Shown here piece by piece: positions 9,738 to 21,471 of a DNA stretch of 64,000 bases. A model generated the notes under the pieces. That model saw nothing but the letters and a program-made list of their open reading frames with translations. It was not told the origin of the DNA and did no database searches. Made by a program: the position numbers and the translations under genes. Origin of the DNA: Apostichopus japonicus (lineage: Eukaryota > Echinodermata > Holothuroidea > Aspidochirotida > Stichopodidae); assembly GCF_037975245.1 (NCBI RefSeq), contig NC_092580.1, positions 30,558,001 through 30,622,000 of the forward strand, in the 5' to 3' direction. How positions within the stretch are numbered: the first letter of the stretch is position 1; each line of letters opens with the position of its first letter.

Positions 9738-9739
<2 letters not shown>
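8796..9739 (-). mobile_element. Tandem array of a tRNA-derived SINE (2.5 units of exactly 375 bp)
   Basis: Unit starts (ATGAAAATCG) are at 8796, 9171 and 9546, spaced exactly 375 bp. Units look identical by eye, and the third is cut at 9739 by (TA)n. On the - strand each unit has a pol III type 2 promoter in a tRNA-like body (8845-8916, 9220-9291, 9595-9666): A box TAGCCTAGTGG and B box GGTTCGAATC. Most SINEs do not occur as perfect head-to-tail arrays, so this probably arose by unequal exchange. A remnant of the same end lies at 1803-1829. Confidence 0.8.
8845..8916 (-). other. tRNA-like SINE head (first of three)
   Basis: The acceptor arms GCGTCCA/TGGAGGC pair 6 of 7. The anticodon stem TCCGC/GCGGG encloses a 7-base loop GTACAGA with T33 and an ACA anticodon position. 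The T loop TTCGAAT is canonical, but two T-stem pairs are mismatched. I call it a tRNA-derived pseudogene/SINE head and not a working tRNA. Identical copies lie at 9220-9291 and 9595-9666. Confidence 0.72.
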
Positions 9740-9783
<44 letters not shown>

Positions 9784-9870
9784 TACACATATATATACAC
9801 ACATATATATACACACATATATATATAAACACATATATGTACACACATATATATATACACATATATATTG
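9740..9870. repeat. (TA)n / (ACACATATAT)n microsatellite, right edge of the TE island
   Basis: A TA array followed by ACACATATATAT units. Immediately to the right the sequence becomes homologous to the 3' flank of receptor copy B (CCTGCTCATCAT at about 9881 and about 19505). Confidence 0.9.
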
Positions 9871-10600
9871 GCTAGGTGAGACCTGCTCATCATGATATCA
9901 GATGAGATTGTTTGTTACGAAAATGCCATTTTAATGATATCATCTTACAGTCAGCTGATAAGCTTGCGAAATATGATCTAATTGGACATACTGTGTCAGT
10001 TCAAAACATCATTATATTGTTTTACCTAACTAAGAGAATAGCTGAAATTAGAAGGGTTAGAGGCCATGTTTTCTGCTCTTTAAATTTGTAAATAAGAAAA
10101 GGGAGAAAGTGAAGAAAGAAGATTGATATTATTTCCAGTAACAAATCCAATCATGTATAGAAACAAACTGCCATCAAGGTTGCATATTTCCACTTTCAAT
10201 GGGCAAATATCTAGTTGTGTGTCTTACTCACTACTAGTATAACTATTAAGTTATCGTTGTATTAAAACTAGCAGTAATAAATAGGTATAGGCTATATTTT
10301 GGCTAAGATATTGTTTTATGTAAGTTTCAAGTTGTACCAATAATGTGTATACCACAATATTTGATCAGTTGGAATGTCTCCAATGAATTCTAAAAGTTCT
10401 GAAAATGAGAAGCCTTGTTTTCTGCGCGTTAAATTTGTACATGAACCAAGAGAGAAAGTGAAAATAGAAGTAGAATGATAGTATCTGTAGTACCAAATCC
10501 AATCATGTATAGAAACAACCTGCCATTAAGGGTGCATATTAAAGCTAGCAGTAATAAATAGGCATAGGCTATATCCAATTGCTATGAGAGTAATGTAGAA
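9871..10600. repeat. Duplicated 3' flank of the receptor gene, with internal duplication
   Basis: Bases about 9928-10215 align with 20036-20310 downstream of copy B (shared blocks such as GATATCATCTTAC and CAAATCCAAT...ATGTATAGAAA). Within this stretch, about 10060-10290 is repeated at about 10385-10575 (GCAGTAATAAATAGG, AATCATGTATAGAAACAA). It marks the extent of the segmental duplication beyond the genes. Confidence 0.75.
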
Positions 10601-11400
10601 TTCAACTCAGGTAATGGTGATAACACATTTTGTTGCGACTGCGATGACAGATGTTTTTTCAAGTAGGCCTATATAGGCTTAACTGATTTGAAACTTCTAA
10701 TTAAGCTGCTGAAGGTGAAACACGACGGAGTCCTTTTTGTGCTTTCCAAGCAAATGACGATGAAGATTAAATGTTTGTGGTAAATGTATATACATCCTTT
10801 CTGAGGTTATGAAGTGATGAATTTTAATATTTTATGACAACTTAAAGTATGCAAATGTGAGTCACCGTATATCAATGAAGACATTTGAGAATTGTAAAAA
10901 CTTAGAAACAGGGTGTCAATCATTATTAAACGACATACTTCATTGAAAACCTATAACCATTGCATTGGGAGGTGGGGTAGAGGGAGGGTGTAGGGGAAAG
11001 TTGGAAATTTAAGAGAGGCTCTCTATGTCTTCTTCCATCTTTGTTTTGCAAGCAAGGTGTATACCTGTGTCCACTTAGATAATCTAATACGTCCATAGAA
11101 AATAGTCAGAAAGTACAGAGAAATATATTTTGAGAAGTTCAATCCAAGACCTATCTTCCAATTACTTGCATCATCAATTTATACACAGTAATAACGGCAT
11201 CTTAGTTGTTTTTTTCTAAGAGGTACCTTCAATGCAGCAATTTTTCGAAGATCTTTCACGAGCTCCAGCTATTGTATAGACTTAAATTGCCATAAAAATG
11301 TTCAATAAAATGTTTTACATTAACATGGCTTTGCAGTGTATGTCAGTATTATCATTCAATGAGCAGTTATCTAAGGTGGCCGTATGGCTTCATTTGAATA
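10600..11400. other. Non-coding stretch, nothing recognised
   Basis: AT-rich sequence with no supported ORF. One G-rich patch lies at about 10970-11005. One TAGGCCTA palindrome is at 10664-10671. Confidence 0.5.
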
Positions 11401-11409
11401 TTAACCCCT

Positions 11410-12231
11410 CCCCAGCAGTCCGGTAACCAGGCCGAGGTCCAGGGGGCATGCTCCTCCATTTTCAGACAAGTGCTCTCCCACCACACCACTTAATTTGTCC
11501 TACTATCATGTGAACAAAAACTTCACAAGTAACAGCACATGGGTATTGGTGCCCCCCCCCCTCAACCCATAAATTGTTGGTGCCCCTCCAACTCGGGGTA
11601 CCTTCTCCCAAGGGGCCCAAATATTTATGTAAAGCCGCCTCCATGCATTGCTGTGTAATAAAATTGAGCATGCTGAACAGTAAAGTCGACTGGGCTTTGT
11701 CCATATGCATACGTGAAAGACCCAATTTATTTAAGGGGGGGGGGGGTTCAGGGCTTAACGTTTTGTGCCCGAATTTTGCCCGAATCCTTGTCCGAAATGT
11801 CAAAACTCACAAGACGAGCCGCATGAAACATGCTGATGCTGGTTGCGAGTATGATTTCATTGAAATTTTATTGAAAATAGAATAGAATAGCACCAGGGCG
11901 GATACTTCCTTTTTGAGAACGATTCGAGTAATTATCAGGAACGATTCGAGCAAATATCGGGAATGATTCGGGCAAGTATCGGGAACGATTCAGACAAGAA
12001 TTGGAAACGATCTGAGCAAGGATCGGGAAAGTTCGGGCAAGAATCGAAGAAACTTCGGGCAATCGGCCGTGCATTAAAACCTTCGCGATATATATATTTT
12101 TTAATCTTTAAATTGAGTTTCATATTTTGTCCGGAGGATGCCCGAATATTGCAACAACTTTTGCCCGAATTTTGAGTCCCTGAAATTGGAGGGGGCAGTC
12201 TTTCCACTGTCCCCCGCCTCGTACGTCTATG
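11410..12231. repeat. Decayed G/C-run transposon with 22-bp minisatellite
   Basis: C- and G-runs (about 11553, about 11738) and repeated GCCCGAATTTTG phrases resemble F1-like elements. The right end CCTCGTACGTCTATG resembles the F1 terminus. No matching left end or TSD was found. Bases 11917-12063 hold about seven imperfect 22-bp units (GAACGATTCGAGCAAATATC type). No gene. Confidence 0.6.
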
Positions 12232-12639
12232 ACTTTGTGCCCTTTGTATCTAGTAAAGGGCCTAACGTATGATTGTACATTATTGGGAAAATGATAGGAT
12301 TTTTGGTTCCTTGCTGGGAGCAATGGAACCTATGCAGCCATGTTGGCGTGTACGTGTGGGTTGCGGGTATGGGTGTGTGTGTGAGTCTGTGACGCTTGTT
12401 TGGATCCGCAATAACACAACAATGCACAACAATGCATGATGGATGTTGGTCATACTTGCTATGTAGATGTATTAAGGTGTGCCCGATCGTTTTTGGTGCT
12501 GATCTTGTGAATATTAATGAGTTTAAGGGGTCAGATATAGAAAAGCTTTACATTGCAATAACTCCGCAACCTTCAGTACGATTGTAGCCAAACTTAGTAT
12601 ACAGCTGTTGGTTAGTAGCTGGAACACAGAGGTTTCAAT

Positions 12640-12813
12640 TGGATGTGACCATCTGGGCTGGCAAAACAATCCGGGACCCTTTTTGCGTAGGATGGGCCCA
12701 ATATTTATTTCCACCTCGAATACATTTTGGGACACATTCTTTGGGCCTGAATTTGTGGTCCAAATATGTTTGAGGTCATTTGGTCCCATAAGTGGGATTA
12801 TAGTCAAACTTGT

Positions 12814-12879
<66 letters not shown>

Positions 12880-13115
12880 TAACATGCCCCAGAATGCACC
12901 ATTTGAAATTATCTATTTAATTTTCTCGCGGACAGTTTTAATGACCCGGAACAGCCCTAAACGCAAGATTGCTAATACTGCTAAAATCTGCTGATAAAAA
13001 CTCTTGAATTTTTGTGTGAGGTTGAATAATGGTGGGGGTTAAGACACTTTACCCCGACAATTCCCCGACTGAACCATGTCCCCTTCCCCCACTTGTGCAT
13101 GCCACTAGTCTATGT
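12640..13115. repeat. Decayed repeat with (TA)n at 12818-12874
   Basis: It contains a TA array and, at 12880-12905, the dispersed block ATGCCCCAGAATGCACCATT, which recurs at about 26137 (+) and about 42191 (-). It ends in CACTAGTCTATG, reminiscent of F1 ends. Confidence 0.55.
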
Positions 13116-13721
13116 ACGTATATAATCTCCCCTTCGGTGTTTTAAACGAACCCAGTTTGAAGTGAAGGATCATGCTATGAGTAATTTATCTGATGAGGGG
13201 GAGGGGGGTTGGCGAGAGAGGTATCTCAACTGTCGTATAATTTCAACTATCGTAGACTGCGTCATGTTTGCAGTTTGAATCCATCCGTAAACTTACATAT
13301 TAGGAATGTAAACCATCAAAACTATCATAGGATACGCCAGGACTGCGCATTACTTACAACGGGGTTAAAGCAGCATTTTGCGTCCTCGACTATGGTATTT
13401 CTCAACCTCACTGACTCCACTATGCCATAACGACATACATAACTAGCTTATCTATTTATATTTTACTTCAAATGGTGGCATAAAAGTCGAAAAAATTGCA
13501 ACTTTCAACTGTGTTGTTCTCCAAGATATTTTCCGTTGGGAACCCAATAAACCTCGCCCATAATATGAATATTTAAACACTACGAACGTCATTGACAGAT
13601 ACGTAATATAACACCACGCTTGATTTGTGTACAGTCTATATGGCAGTTGTACCAGGGAGTTGTACCAACGCAAAGTCTTGAATCTATTTTTAGCAACGGC
13701 TCATAACTAAACCTGCATCTC

Positions 13722-14165
13722 TGATTGGTTGAATTCAAACTAGTGGGTTTGGGAACGGAATGCGATTTAATTTTGTATGTGGAATACTCGCTAATTAACG
13801 TTTTTGGCAGGGAAAAACTTGGCTAATATCTTAATTTGCTGTTTTGTGATTTGATGTATGTAAAAAACTCGATGGACATGTCAAAAAAGTAGAAAACGGC
13901 GACCAAACGCAAAATGCTCATGAATAAACATACTATTCACTGATTGGTGGAATTCAAACTAGTGGATTTGGAGATATGAAAACTTTGTCGAGGACAATTT
14001 TACTCGTTATCGATATAAATCGTTAATTACTCGCTAATTAACGCTCTTGGCAGGATGAAACTTGGATGGTATCTTAGTTTGCTGTTTTATGATTGATACA
14101 TGTAAAAAAATCGATGCACAGTTTAAAAAGGTGGAAAAAAGCGACCCAACGCAAAATGCTGCTTT
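13722..14165. repeat. Diverged tandem duplication upstream of receptor copy B
   Basis: Two units start at about 13722 and about 13941 with CTGATTGGTTGAATTCAAAC or its variant. They share ACTCGCTAATTAACG, TTGGCAGG, TTTGCTGTTTT and CAAACGCAAAATGCT-like blocks. The array ends about 500 bp before the coding start and could hold promoter elements; that is inference. Confidence 0.75.
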
Positions 14166-14665
14166 AAAATACCCAGGAGCGAGATTCTACATTGTCACAC
14201 CGACGATCATAACAGAAAATAATATTATCTATGCAATACGTTGCAAATGACGTCGAAACATATCATTACAAAAGTTTTGTGACCTAAGTGTTTCAGTAAT
14301 CACTCAGCCAGTATTACGGAAACTCATATATGAGACTGGTGGTATCGTTTAAGATATACGCATGCGTGCGTATATAGTTATGTAATAAAAACACGATCGT
14401 TCAATAGTGTGAACAACCTACTCCGGTTTCAACTTGGTTATAGCTACAGGTGATACCAGTATCGTGCTTCAGTTGTCCTGCATTTCCGTAAAGATATCTG
14501 ATAACAACAAACCGAACTCTATTGTGCATCCGAACCGATGTTCTTTATTCCCAACAATATACATATATAACCTTGTATACTTCGATTGTTAGTTACGACA
14601 ATCTGCTTCAGTATTTTTTCTGCTATTGGATTTCTCGTTGGAAAGAAAAGGATATACAACAAACT

Positions 14666-17600
14666 ATGGCTTTATATACAAATCTGAAAAGTGTCTTCAC
14701 AGTGCTTTGGAGTATTAACGTTATCGTGGTACTAGGACAGTCGGAACCAGAAACGGAACCACCTCCAGTACGTAAGTACGTAGTTCGCTATGTGGCTAAT
14801 GGGGTCTGCGGTGTTTTGTGAGCAGAGTAAACGTAGTTGACGATGTTCTTCCCCTGGTTGGTTTAGTGGGGGGGGGGGCAGGGATGCTTAAATGACTGAG
14901 GGTGAAGTCCACTTCCGAACTGCTTCCTTAAATGATAATATTGTAATTAAATTTCGTTATGTTCACTCTCATATTATTCTTAGATCTTCCAACATACGGG
15001 CTCGATTTGGTTACGAAGGCGTGGCATGGGGGAAGAGGAGAAGGGGGGGGGGTGGGTGGGGATTATGACTGTGGTAGATCCATTCATTTAATATTGTAAC
15101 AAGGAACCGCGAAGTTAACCATATGTAAGGTCGTACCACGTAAATCCTGTCATTTCAAAACAGTTCCAAGTACGTATTAGATCTACTTAGGCCTATGGGT
15201 TGATATAGTCTAAAGAGTGCAGTGCGTTTGACAATGGAAATGCAACTATTAGTATTAATAAACAAATATGCTAACACTGTTAACACAATATGTCAGAAAT
15301 AAAGTCAACATTACTACGAATAAAATATCGGAATGGAATAAGAAATGAATTACGGGGTAAAACAACATAAGAAAGATTTAGAAATTTCTTCTCCTGTGAA
15401 AACAATCAGTTTCCTGTCATATGTCAAACATCAGTATACATCGCCATCAGTTGTTGTACCAAAACAAATTATGGATATGTCAGAAAACTTAAAACAAGAA
15501 GGTAATTCACGGATTTGCATATCTCATTGCCAGCAAACACTGATTTCAGTTGAACATGTTTAATATTAGCTATGCAATCTGGCAATCGGAGGAAATTACT
15601 ACTTGACATTTGCATTATTGTCAACGTAAGTATTCTCTTAGAAGTGAGGATTTATAGTTATTCTTTCTTTTCCATTCACGTTACAGAAACTGTACGGGCT
15701 GGGTACTGCACTAGAGATTATGAATGTAGTTCTTCATGTGGTTCTCTGACATCGGTCACATGTTCTTGTCACCCAGCTTGTGAATTATTCCAAGATTGTT
15801 GTTACAATACTATCGAAAAAAGTAATCGCTGTTCCAAAGATACCGACACCGAAATATTTTTGTCTGAAGTTCTTCCCGATATGAGAGATTACTTTCAGTG
15901 TGCTACGGATGTTATATCACAGCAAAAATACTGGATGGTGTCTAAATGTCCAGATACATGGACGGGGCTTAACGAATGTGACGTCACAGGCGACGACACA
16001 GATATCACCGTGGGTAGATTGGAAGATAATTTATCTAGTATTCCAGTTTTATCAAGGAAAGGACTAACCTACAGAAATTTTTACTGTGCTCTCTGTCATG
16101 GAGAGGATTTATCCGACATTTCACTTTGGTCATTCGAGGCTCAAGATTGTGAAGACAGTGATATTTTTGAAATAGCTACGAACCTGACCGCTAAAGATCA
16201 AATCTTTCTACTGAGAGAAAACTGTCAAAGCTTGTCCTTCCTTCCACCTTCAGATCATCCATTTTACGTGTTATCTTTAATACCTTGTTTTGAAATTACC
16301 GATGACGTAATCGATACATGTGACGACAACACAACTAGCGAGGATATCAGACACAAATGTTCGACCATAGCAGCTCCCATTTCGATTGGAGGGTACTTCA
16401 AAAATACCTTCTGTGTTGAATGTTACTATTCTTCTCATAAATATATCAACTATGAGGTTTTAGAGATCTGTCTAAGATATGATGAAAGAGTTTCCTTCAA
16501 TGTAAATCCGCCCATTTTCGCGGTGGCGTGTTTCATAGACATTGAAACCGATGAAATCATATGCCCAACACCCCAACCTCCACCACCACCCCTCGTACCA
16601 ATTTCTATAACCTTTAATTTTGGTGGTAATTCTGGTGGTATATCAATCACAAAAAACAATGAAAGGATCCAAGAAATGTCTGTGACTTGTAACGTTGGAC
16701 AGGTTTTTGATCCACTCGAGGCTAAGTGCAAACTATTAACATGTCCTAGTGGTTACGTCCTGAGAAGTTCACTATGCGTACAACTGCCAAATATTACTAC
16801 AAATTCGTCAGAAGAATGTAATCACTATTCTATACATATGAAAGCTGACAACGTAAACTTTATCAACAATTCTTGTTTGGAGAACATGGAAATAACTTTT
16901 AATTGCCTACCAGCGGATTTGGTATTACTTTTACAAGCAAACATGGAACATTACAATACATCGTGCAGAATGACGAGCCAAGTACAGGTTGTTTTAGAAG
17001 TTGTCACGACTTCTTTAGAAATAATTGGAAGTCTCTTGGAAAAAGCTGGCAGTACATCTTCGCAAAATTCAGATGCATGCAAGAGTTTGAACATTGTGGA
17101 GTTTTTGGCGTACTGTCCATCCAAAGTGGAGGACCCGACCCTATATTGTGATTCGGAGTGGTACAGTGAACCCCAGTGGAGAACATCTGGTAATATTACT
17201 GCTGGAATTCTTTTCCAAAATTCATCGGAAACTACTGACGTATCTCAAATAAAGATTCGACATTTATTTCAATTTTCATCAACACATGGTAACATCTCAT
17301 CAGAGGACATTTTAGTACAAAGATGCGTATTTAACTCTAGTGAAGTATCATCATGCCCGATGATTACACTCGATTCAAACGTCTTTCTCCCTTTGGAAAA
17401 CGAGTCCAGTGTTTTAGTATATGCGGCGAATATATCGATTCAATTTATTCCAGATATGTATACAATACTACAAACTGGTGACATACAGGTGTGTAACTTT
17501 TTGGAAGCCTCTGGCACCGTTGTGACTTATAGGTTTTTGCCTCAATATTCCCAAACACAAAGTATCCTGAGCACGGTTGGTATTTCTCTTTCGGTGATTG

Positions 17601-19367
17601 CACTGCTTTTAACATTGATCAGCTACTCCGTATTTCCTACATTAAGAACCAGACTAGCAAACATTATAATCATGAACCTTTGTGGTTGCCTAGTAGTGGC
17701 TCAGTTACTACTTATCTTCGCCGGTATTTCTACACTTCATCGTACCTTATGCTCAGTAATATCTGGTCTTGGACATTTCTTTTGGCTGACTGCCTTCTCG
17801 TCTAGCTCAATATTAGGTTTTCTTATGAATCAGACTTTCAGTCTCAGAAACCAAACATTAAGAGGTGTAAAACCTTCCAAAAAATCTATATGTCTTTTCA
17901 TACTACTGTGTTTTGTTATGCCAAGTATCATCAGTGGGACATTACTGATTCTTTACTCTGTGGATGAAGATGGCATTTACGGAATATTGTACGGTTCTAA
18001 CTCAGGATGCTGGATTGGTGGACCAAAGATTAACTTGTATGCCTTTGGTATTCCGGTGGCAGTGAGTGTTGTCATAAATAAGATATTCTTCATACACATA
18101 ACCGTCTCCATTTGTATTCAAAAGAGAAGTAGTCAGAGAATCAGAAAGACCAAGGAGGAAAGCCACTTACGTGAATTGGTGATTTACTCAAAGGTGAGAA
18201 GTTTTTTCTTCTCTTTTTCCTCTCTTTTTCTTCTTATAATGTGGCTATGACATCCCATAACCTTAGCAGGATACGTTTGTATATGATACAATCACAGTTA
18301 TTCATTAAAAACGCTGTTATGTGGATATTATTTCAAGAAACCGTGTTCTTATGGCTCATAGTGCCTGTAAATTAGTTTGAACAGTGTGAGAGATGCCGCT
18401 TGTTTTTTTAATTTAGTATGCACTGATGTCAATGATAACGACTCACGGTCAATCTAACTAGAATATACACCAAGCTTTCAAAACCTCCCAGTTCAGGAAA
18501 AGTCATGAGATTCCTGACTAGATTTGATATCTGCTTCAAGTTTTCTGAAACTTAAGCTTGTTCATACATTGTCAGTTTGACAAATGTATAAACCGATATA
18601 GAAACCTGTTCTTGTTATTCCGAACGTAATTTTGAAATTATTGTTAAAGAGATAGTATGGAGTTACAAAAAAATAGATGAACGTAAATTACACTTTATGT
18701 CATTGGCATTTCCGTCGGTAATTAATAACCAGCAACTTTATATACGTCGTTAAAGGCTGTGATTCTGAGCAACACTTCCTTCCAATTTTGTTTACATTAC
18801 GGAGTCACTAAACATATAATTGCTATATAGGAAAAAGTGCGATTCATGAAAGTAGTATCCTTACAACTACCTGACTGTGAAGAATCGAAATTTCCAATCA
18901 AACACACAAGCAAACAACAAACAAACGTATTACCCAAAAGAATTTCGGAATCCCATACGTCTAGGAAAACAGGAATCGATTGCGTGAAGGTTCTTTATGG
19001 TTGATAGTTCTATATTAACAATTCAATGATGCCTACTTGAAACTTATAGTCTATTATATCATTAAAATATGCTTTGATTCTATTTTTGCTTCTTCAGATA
19101 TTCATAATCCTAGGGTTAACCTGGGTCACTGGCTTTGTTGCTGCGTTGTTTGATGAACCTTGGCTATGGTATCTCTTTATCATATTCACGTCATTGCAAG
19201 GACTTTTTATTTTTCTTGCCTTCACTGTCAAATCCGAAATTTGGGGGATGTGGAGGAAGCGGCTGGGCATGTCTTCTGACTCGTACATTTCATCTTCACA
19301 AGGTGTGTATTATCAACCTGGAAAAGGAAGAAAGACATCTGGATTAACGGCCACATCAACAGTGTAG
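14666..19367 (+). CDS. Somatomedin-B-containing class-B 7-TM receptor, copy B (3 exons, 960 aa)
   Basis: Exons 14666-14771, 15687-18193 and 19098-19367 join in frame with GT/AG borders. Exon 1 gives a signal peptide (MALYTNLKSVFTVLWSINVI, then VVLG) and a Pro/Glu stretch. Exon 1 ends one base into a codon and exon 2 supplies two. Residues about 43-84 are a somatomedin-B domain (CTRDYECSSSC ... CSCHPAC ... DCC). Next come a long Cys- and N-glycosylation-rich ectodomain, a Pro run (about 330), a small Cys module (CNVGQVFD...CPSGYVL) and the 7-TM domain from about 664. Exon 3 encodes TM6 (LGLTWVTGF), TM7 and the tail. No canonical GPS (Trp-Cys, His-Leu/Thr) precedes TM1. It is a plasma-membrane receptor; the ligand is unknown. 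A frame open from 15572 (892 codons) reads through the end of intron 1, but its own GTAAGT donor at 15626 is out of phase with the acceptor, so I prefer the 14666 start. Confidence 0.85.
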
Positions 19368-19369
19368 CA

Positions 19370-20520
19370 CCTGACACATGTACTCTGCATTTACATGAGA
19401 AGGACAATTACTGGCTGCGTTGCATTCCTTACACTTCGTTGCGTGTGAAATGTTGTTTGTGTTTATCTGTTTGGCTTGTGTATTTGTATATTGGCTTTGT
19501 TGTACCTGCTCATCATATAGGTCTCGCACCACAATTAATTGTTCCTTTGACTTACACACTAAACTCGTCACTTTCAAGATCTGCCTAAGCATAGACAGAA
19601 GTTTTCAACTGGTATATTCTACCCACCGCATGAAAGCTGAAATCTTGGCCTATCATGGCACTTGCAAACTTCAATATCATGACCATTTAGATTTTGAGCT
19701 AGAAGAGGAGCAAGTTTAGCATGCTAAACCCCCACCCTTCCATCTGCTCGCTCGGAGTATAATATCAAGATTTAACCAAAGATTTCTAAAATGGTTTATA
19801 TCACCTTCCATCCTCCCTATTTTCACACCATCTGTACTTTAAATTATGCTCTTTCATAAGAAGGGAGAACAAACGATGACAGTAACTGATAACATGCTTA
19901 AACAAGCTTTACCTAAGGTACCTTTAACCCTTTACGTTGACAATGGTTAAGCTTTCGAGCGGATGTATATACACTACTCTAATTGTGGTGCGGTACCTAT
20001 AATCTGATACAATTGACTATTACGAATATACTATTTTTATGATATCATCTTACTGACAGCTAATGGTGACCTTGGACAGACTGTTACAGTTGAAAACACC
20101 AGTACATGTTCTACATAACTAACAGAATAGTTGAAAATTAGAATAGTTAGAAGCCCTTACTTTCTGCTCTTTCAATTTTCTCATAAAATGGGAGAAAAGA
20201 GAAAAGAGTAATAATATTATTTTGTAATACCAAATCCAATAATGTATAGAAAAAAAACCTGCCATCAAGGGTGCATATTTCCCACTTTCAATAGGCAGGT
20301 CGGTAATTGCTACTAAAAACCACTATCCTTCATTTTTCATTCCTCGGGCTATTAAAACTTATAATAATATTAATTTGTTTTCTTGCCGCTGCTTTTCCAT
20401 GTTTTCTTTCTTTTTAGTTTGACTTCCTAACCTTTTATGTTTTTATTGCCTTGCGAGCAGTATAGTTTCCTTAGTTAAGGATCAATAGAGTTCTTCTTCA
20501 AGTTTATATTATTCTTACCA
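19370..20520. other. 3' flank of receptor copy B
   Basis: 19370-19510 and 20036-20310 align with 1707-1766 and 9871-10215 of copy A. The roughly 26 bases at 19465-19490 correspond to the 8.1-kb island in copy A. Short ORFs here are not supported. Confidence 0.7.
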
Positions 20521-20627
20521 GGGAGTTGTTATGGAACATAACAACTCTCCCTGGTGTATACATATATAGTATGAGTAAGAACAGGGAGTTGCTATGGAAT
20601 TCTTACTCATACTATATATGTATACAC
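20517..20627. repeat. Two adjacent hairpins (one with perfect 28-bp arms)
   Basis: 20517-20533 and 20537-20555 pair as ACCAGGGAGTTGTTATG with a 3-base loop and a 2-base bulge. Then 20554-20581 and 20600-20627 form a perfect 28-bp inverted repeat (GTGTATACATATATAG...) around an 18-bp spacer, which itself repeats CAGGGAGTTG. Together they resemble a small foldback element. Confidence 0.8.
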
Positions 20628-20995
20628 AACAAGTTTATCGGCAGGAAGCATTACTTAGCAAAAGGACAACAACAATACTCTGTCGTAGTTCAAGGTGACT
20701 CTATGAATAGCAAGATTCACGGTCAAGGCCAACCACGTACCGTACATTTTGTATATTTTTACCCTACGATAAGATCACTTACAAAGAAAAGGTGTCCTTG
20801 GGAAACTTTTGTTCCCTATTTGATGACTTACGGCAACACTGTTTCAATGAGAACAGTGTGTGTGTGCAAATTGAGTGTTTTCAATAAAAAAACAAAAACA
20901 AAACACGAATATATGCGCTAAGTAGGAACCGTTAGGAAAGAGTTATCATTAAAGATGACTTAATATGCATATGGTTCTATATTATAGATATGTTC

Positions 20996-21172
<177 letters not shown>

Positions 21173-21279
21173 ATATATTAAACAACTATGCTGCATTTAG
21201 AGAAAGGCTGGATCTCGAGTGAGATACAATAATTGAATTAGGTAAGTGATTGGAAGTAAAACAGCCAATGTTTGGTTTT

Positions 21280-21318
21280 TGCAGAGCTTTCGAGCAAAAC
21301 TAGCTCTTCTTCAGTGCA
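21280..21318 (-). ncRNA. Hammerhead ribozyme in PLE-A copy 2
   Basis: Identical in all paired and core segments to 6278-6316: TGCA, CTGAAGA, A, GAGC/GCTC, GAA, AGCT, C, TGCA. Retention of every core base in two separate copies supports function. Confidence 0.75.
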
Positions 21319-21471
21319 TGATCACCGGAAGTGACAAGGAGTAGCAGGAATTGAAACTGTTTTATAGAGAAGATGTCGGCGTGGTTGTAAAGGCAAAGCG
21401 ACTTACTGATTTCTGCTGAATTGAGCAGAAGTTTTGGAAATTCGGATTATTTTAATCCTTGTCGGATTGTT

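Noticed and set aside
8711-9862. ORFs of about 120 aa repeated three times on the - strand
   Set aside because: They read through the tRNA-derived SINE array. Repetition reflects the 375-bp unit, not a protein.
20526-20921. 131-codon ORF
   Set aside because: It begins inside the hairpin pair, repeats hairpin sequence and has no recognisable domain.
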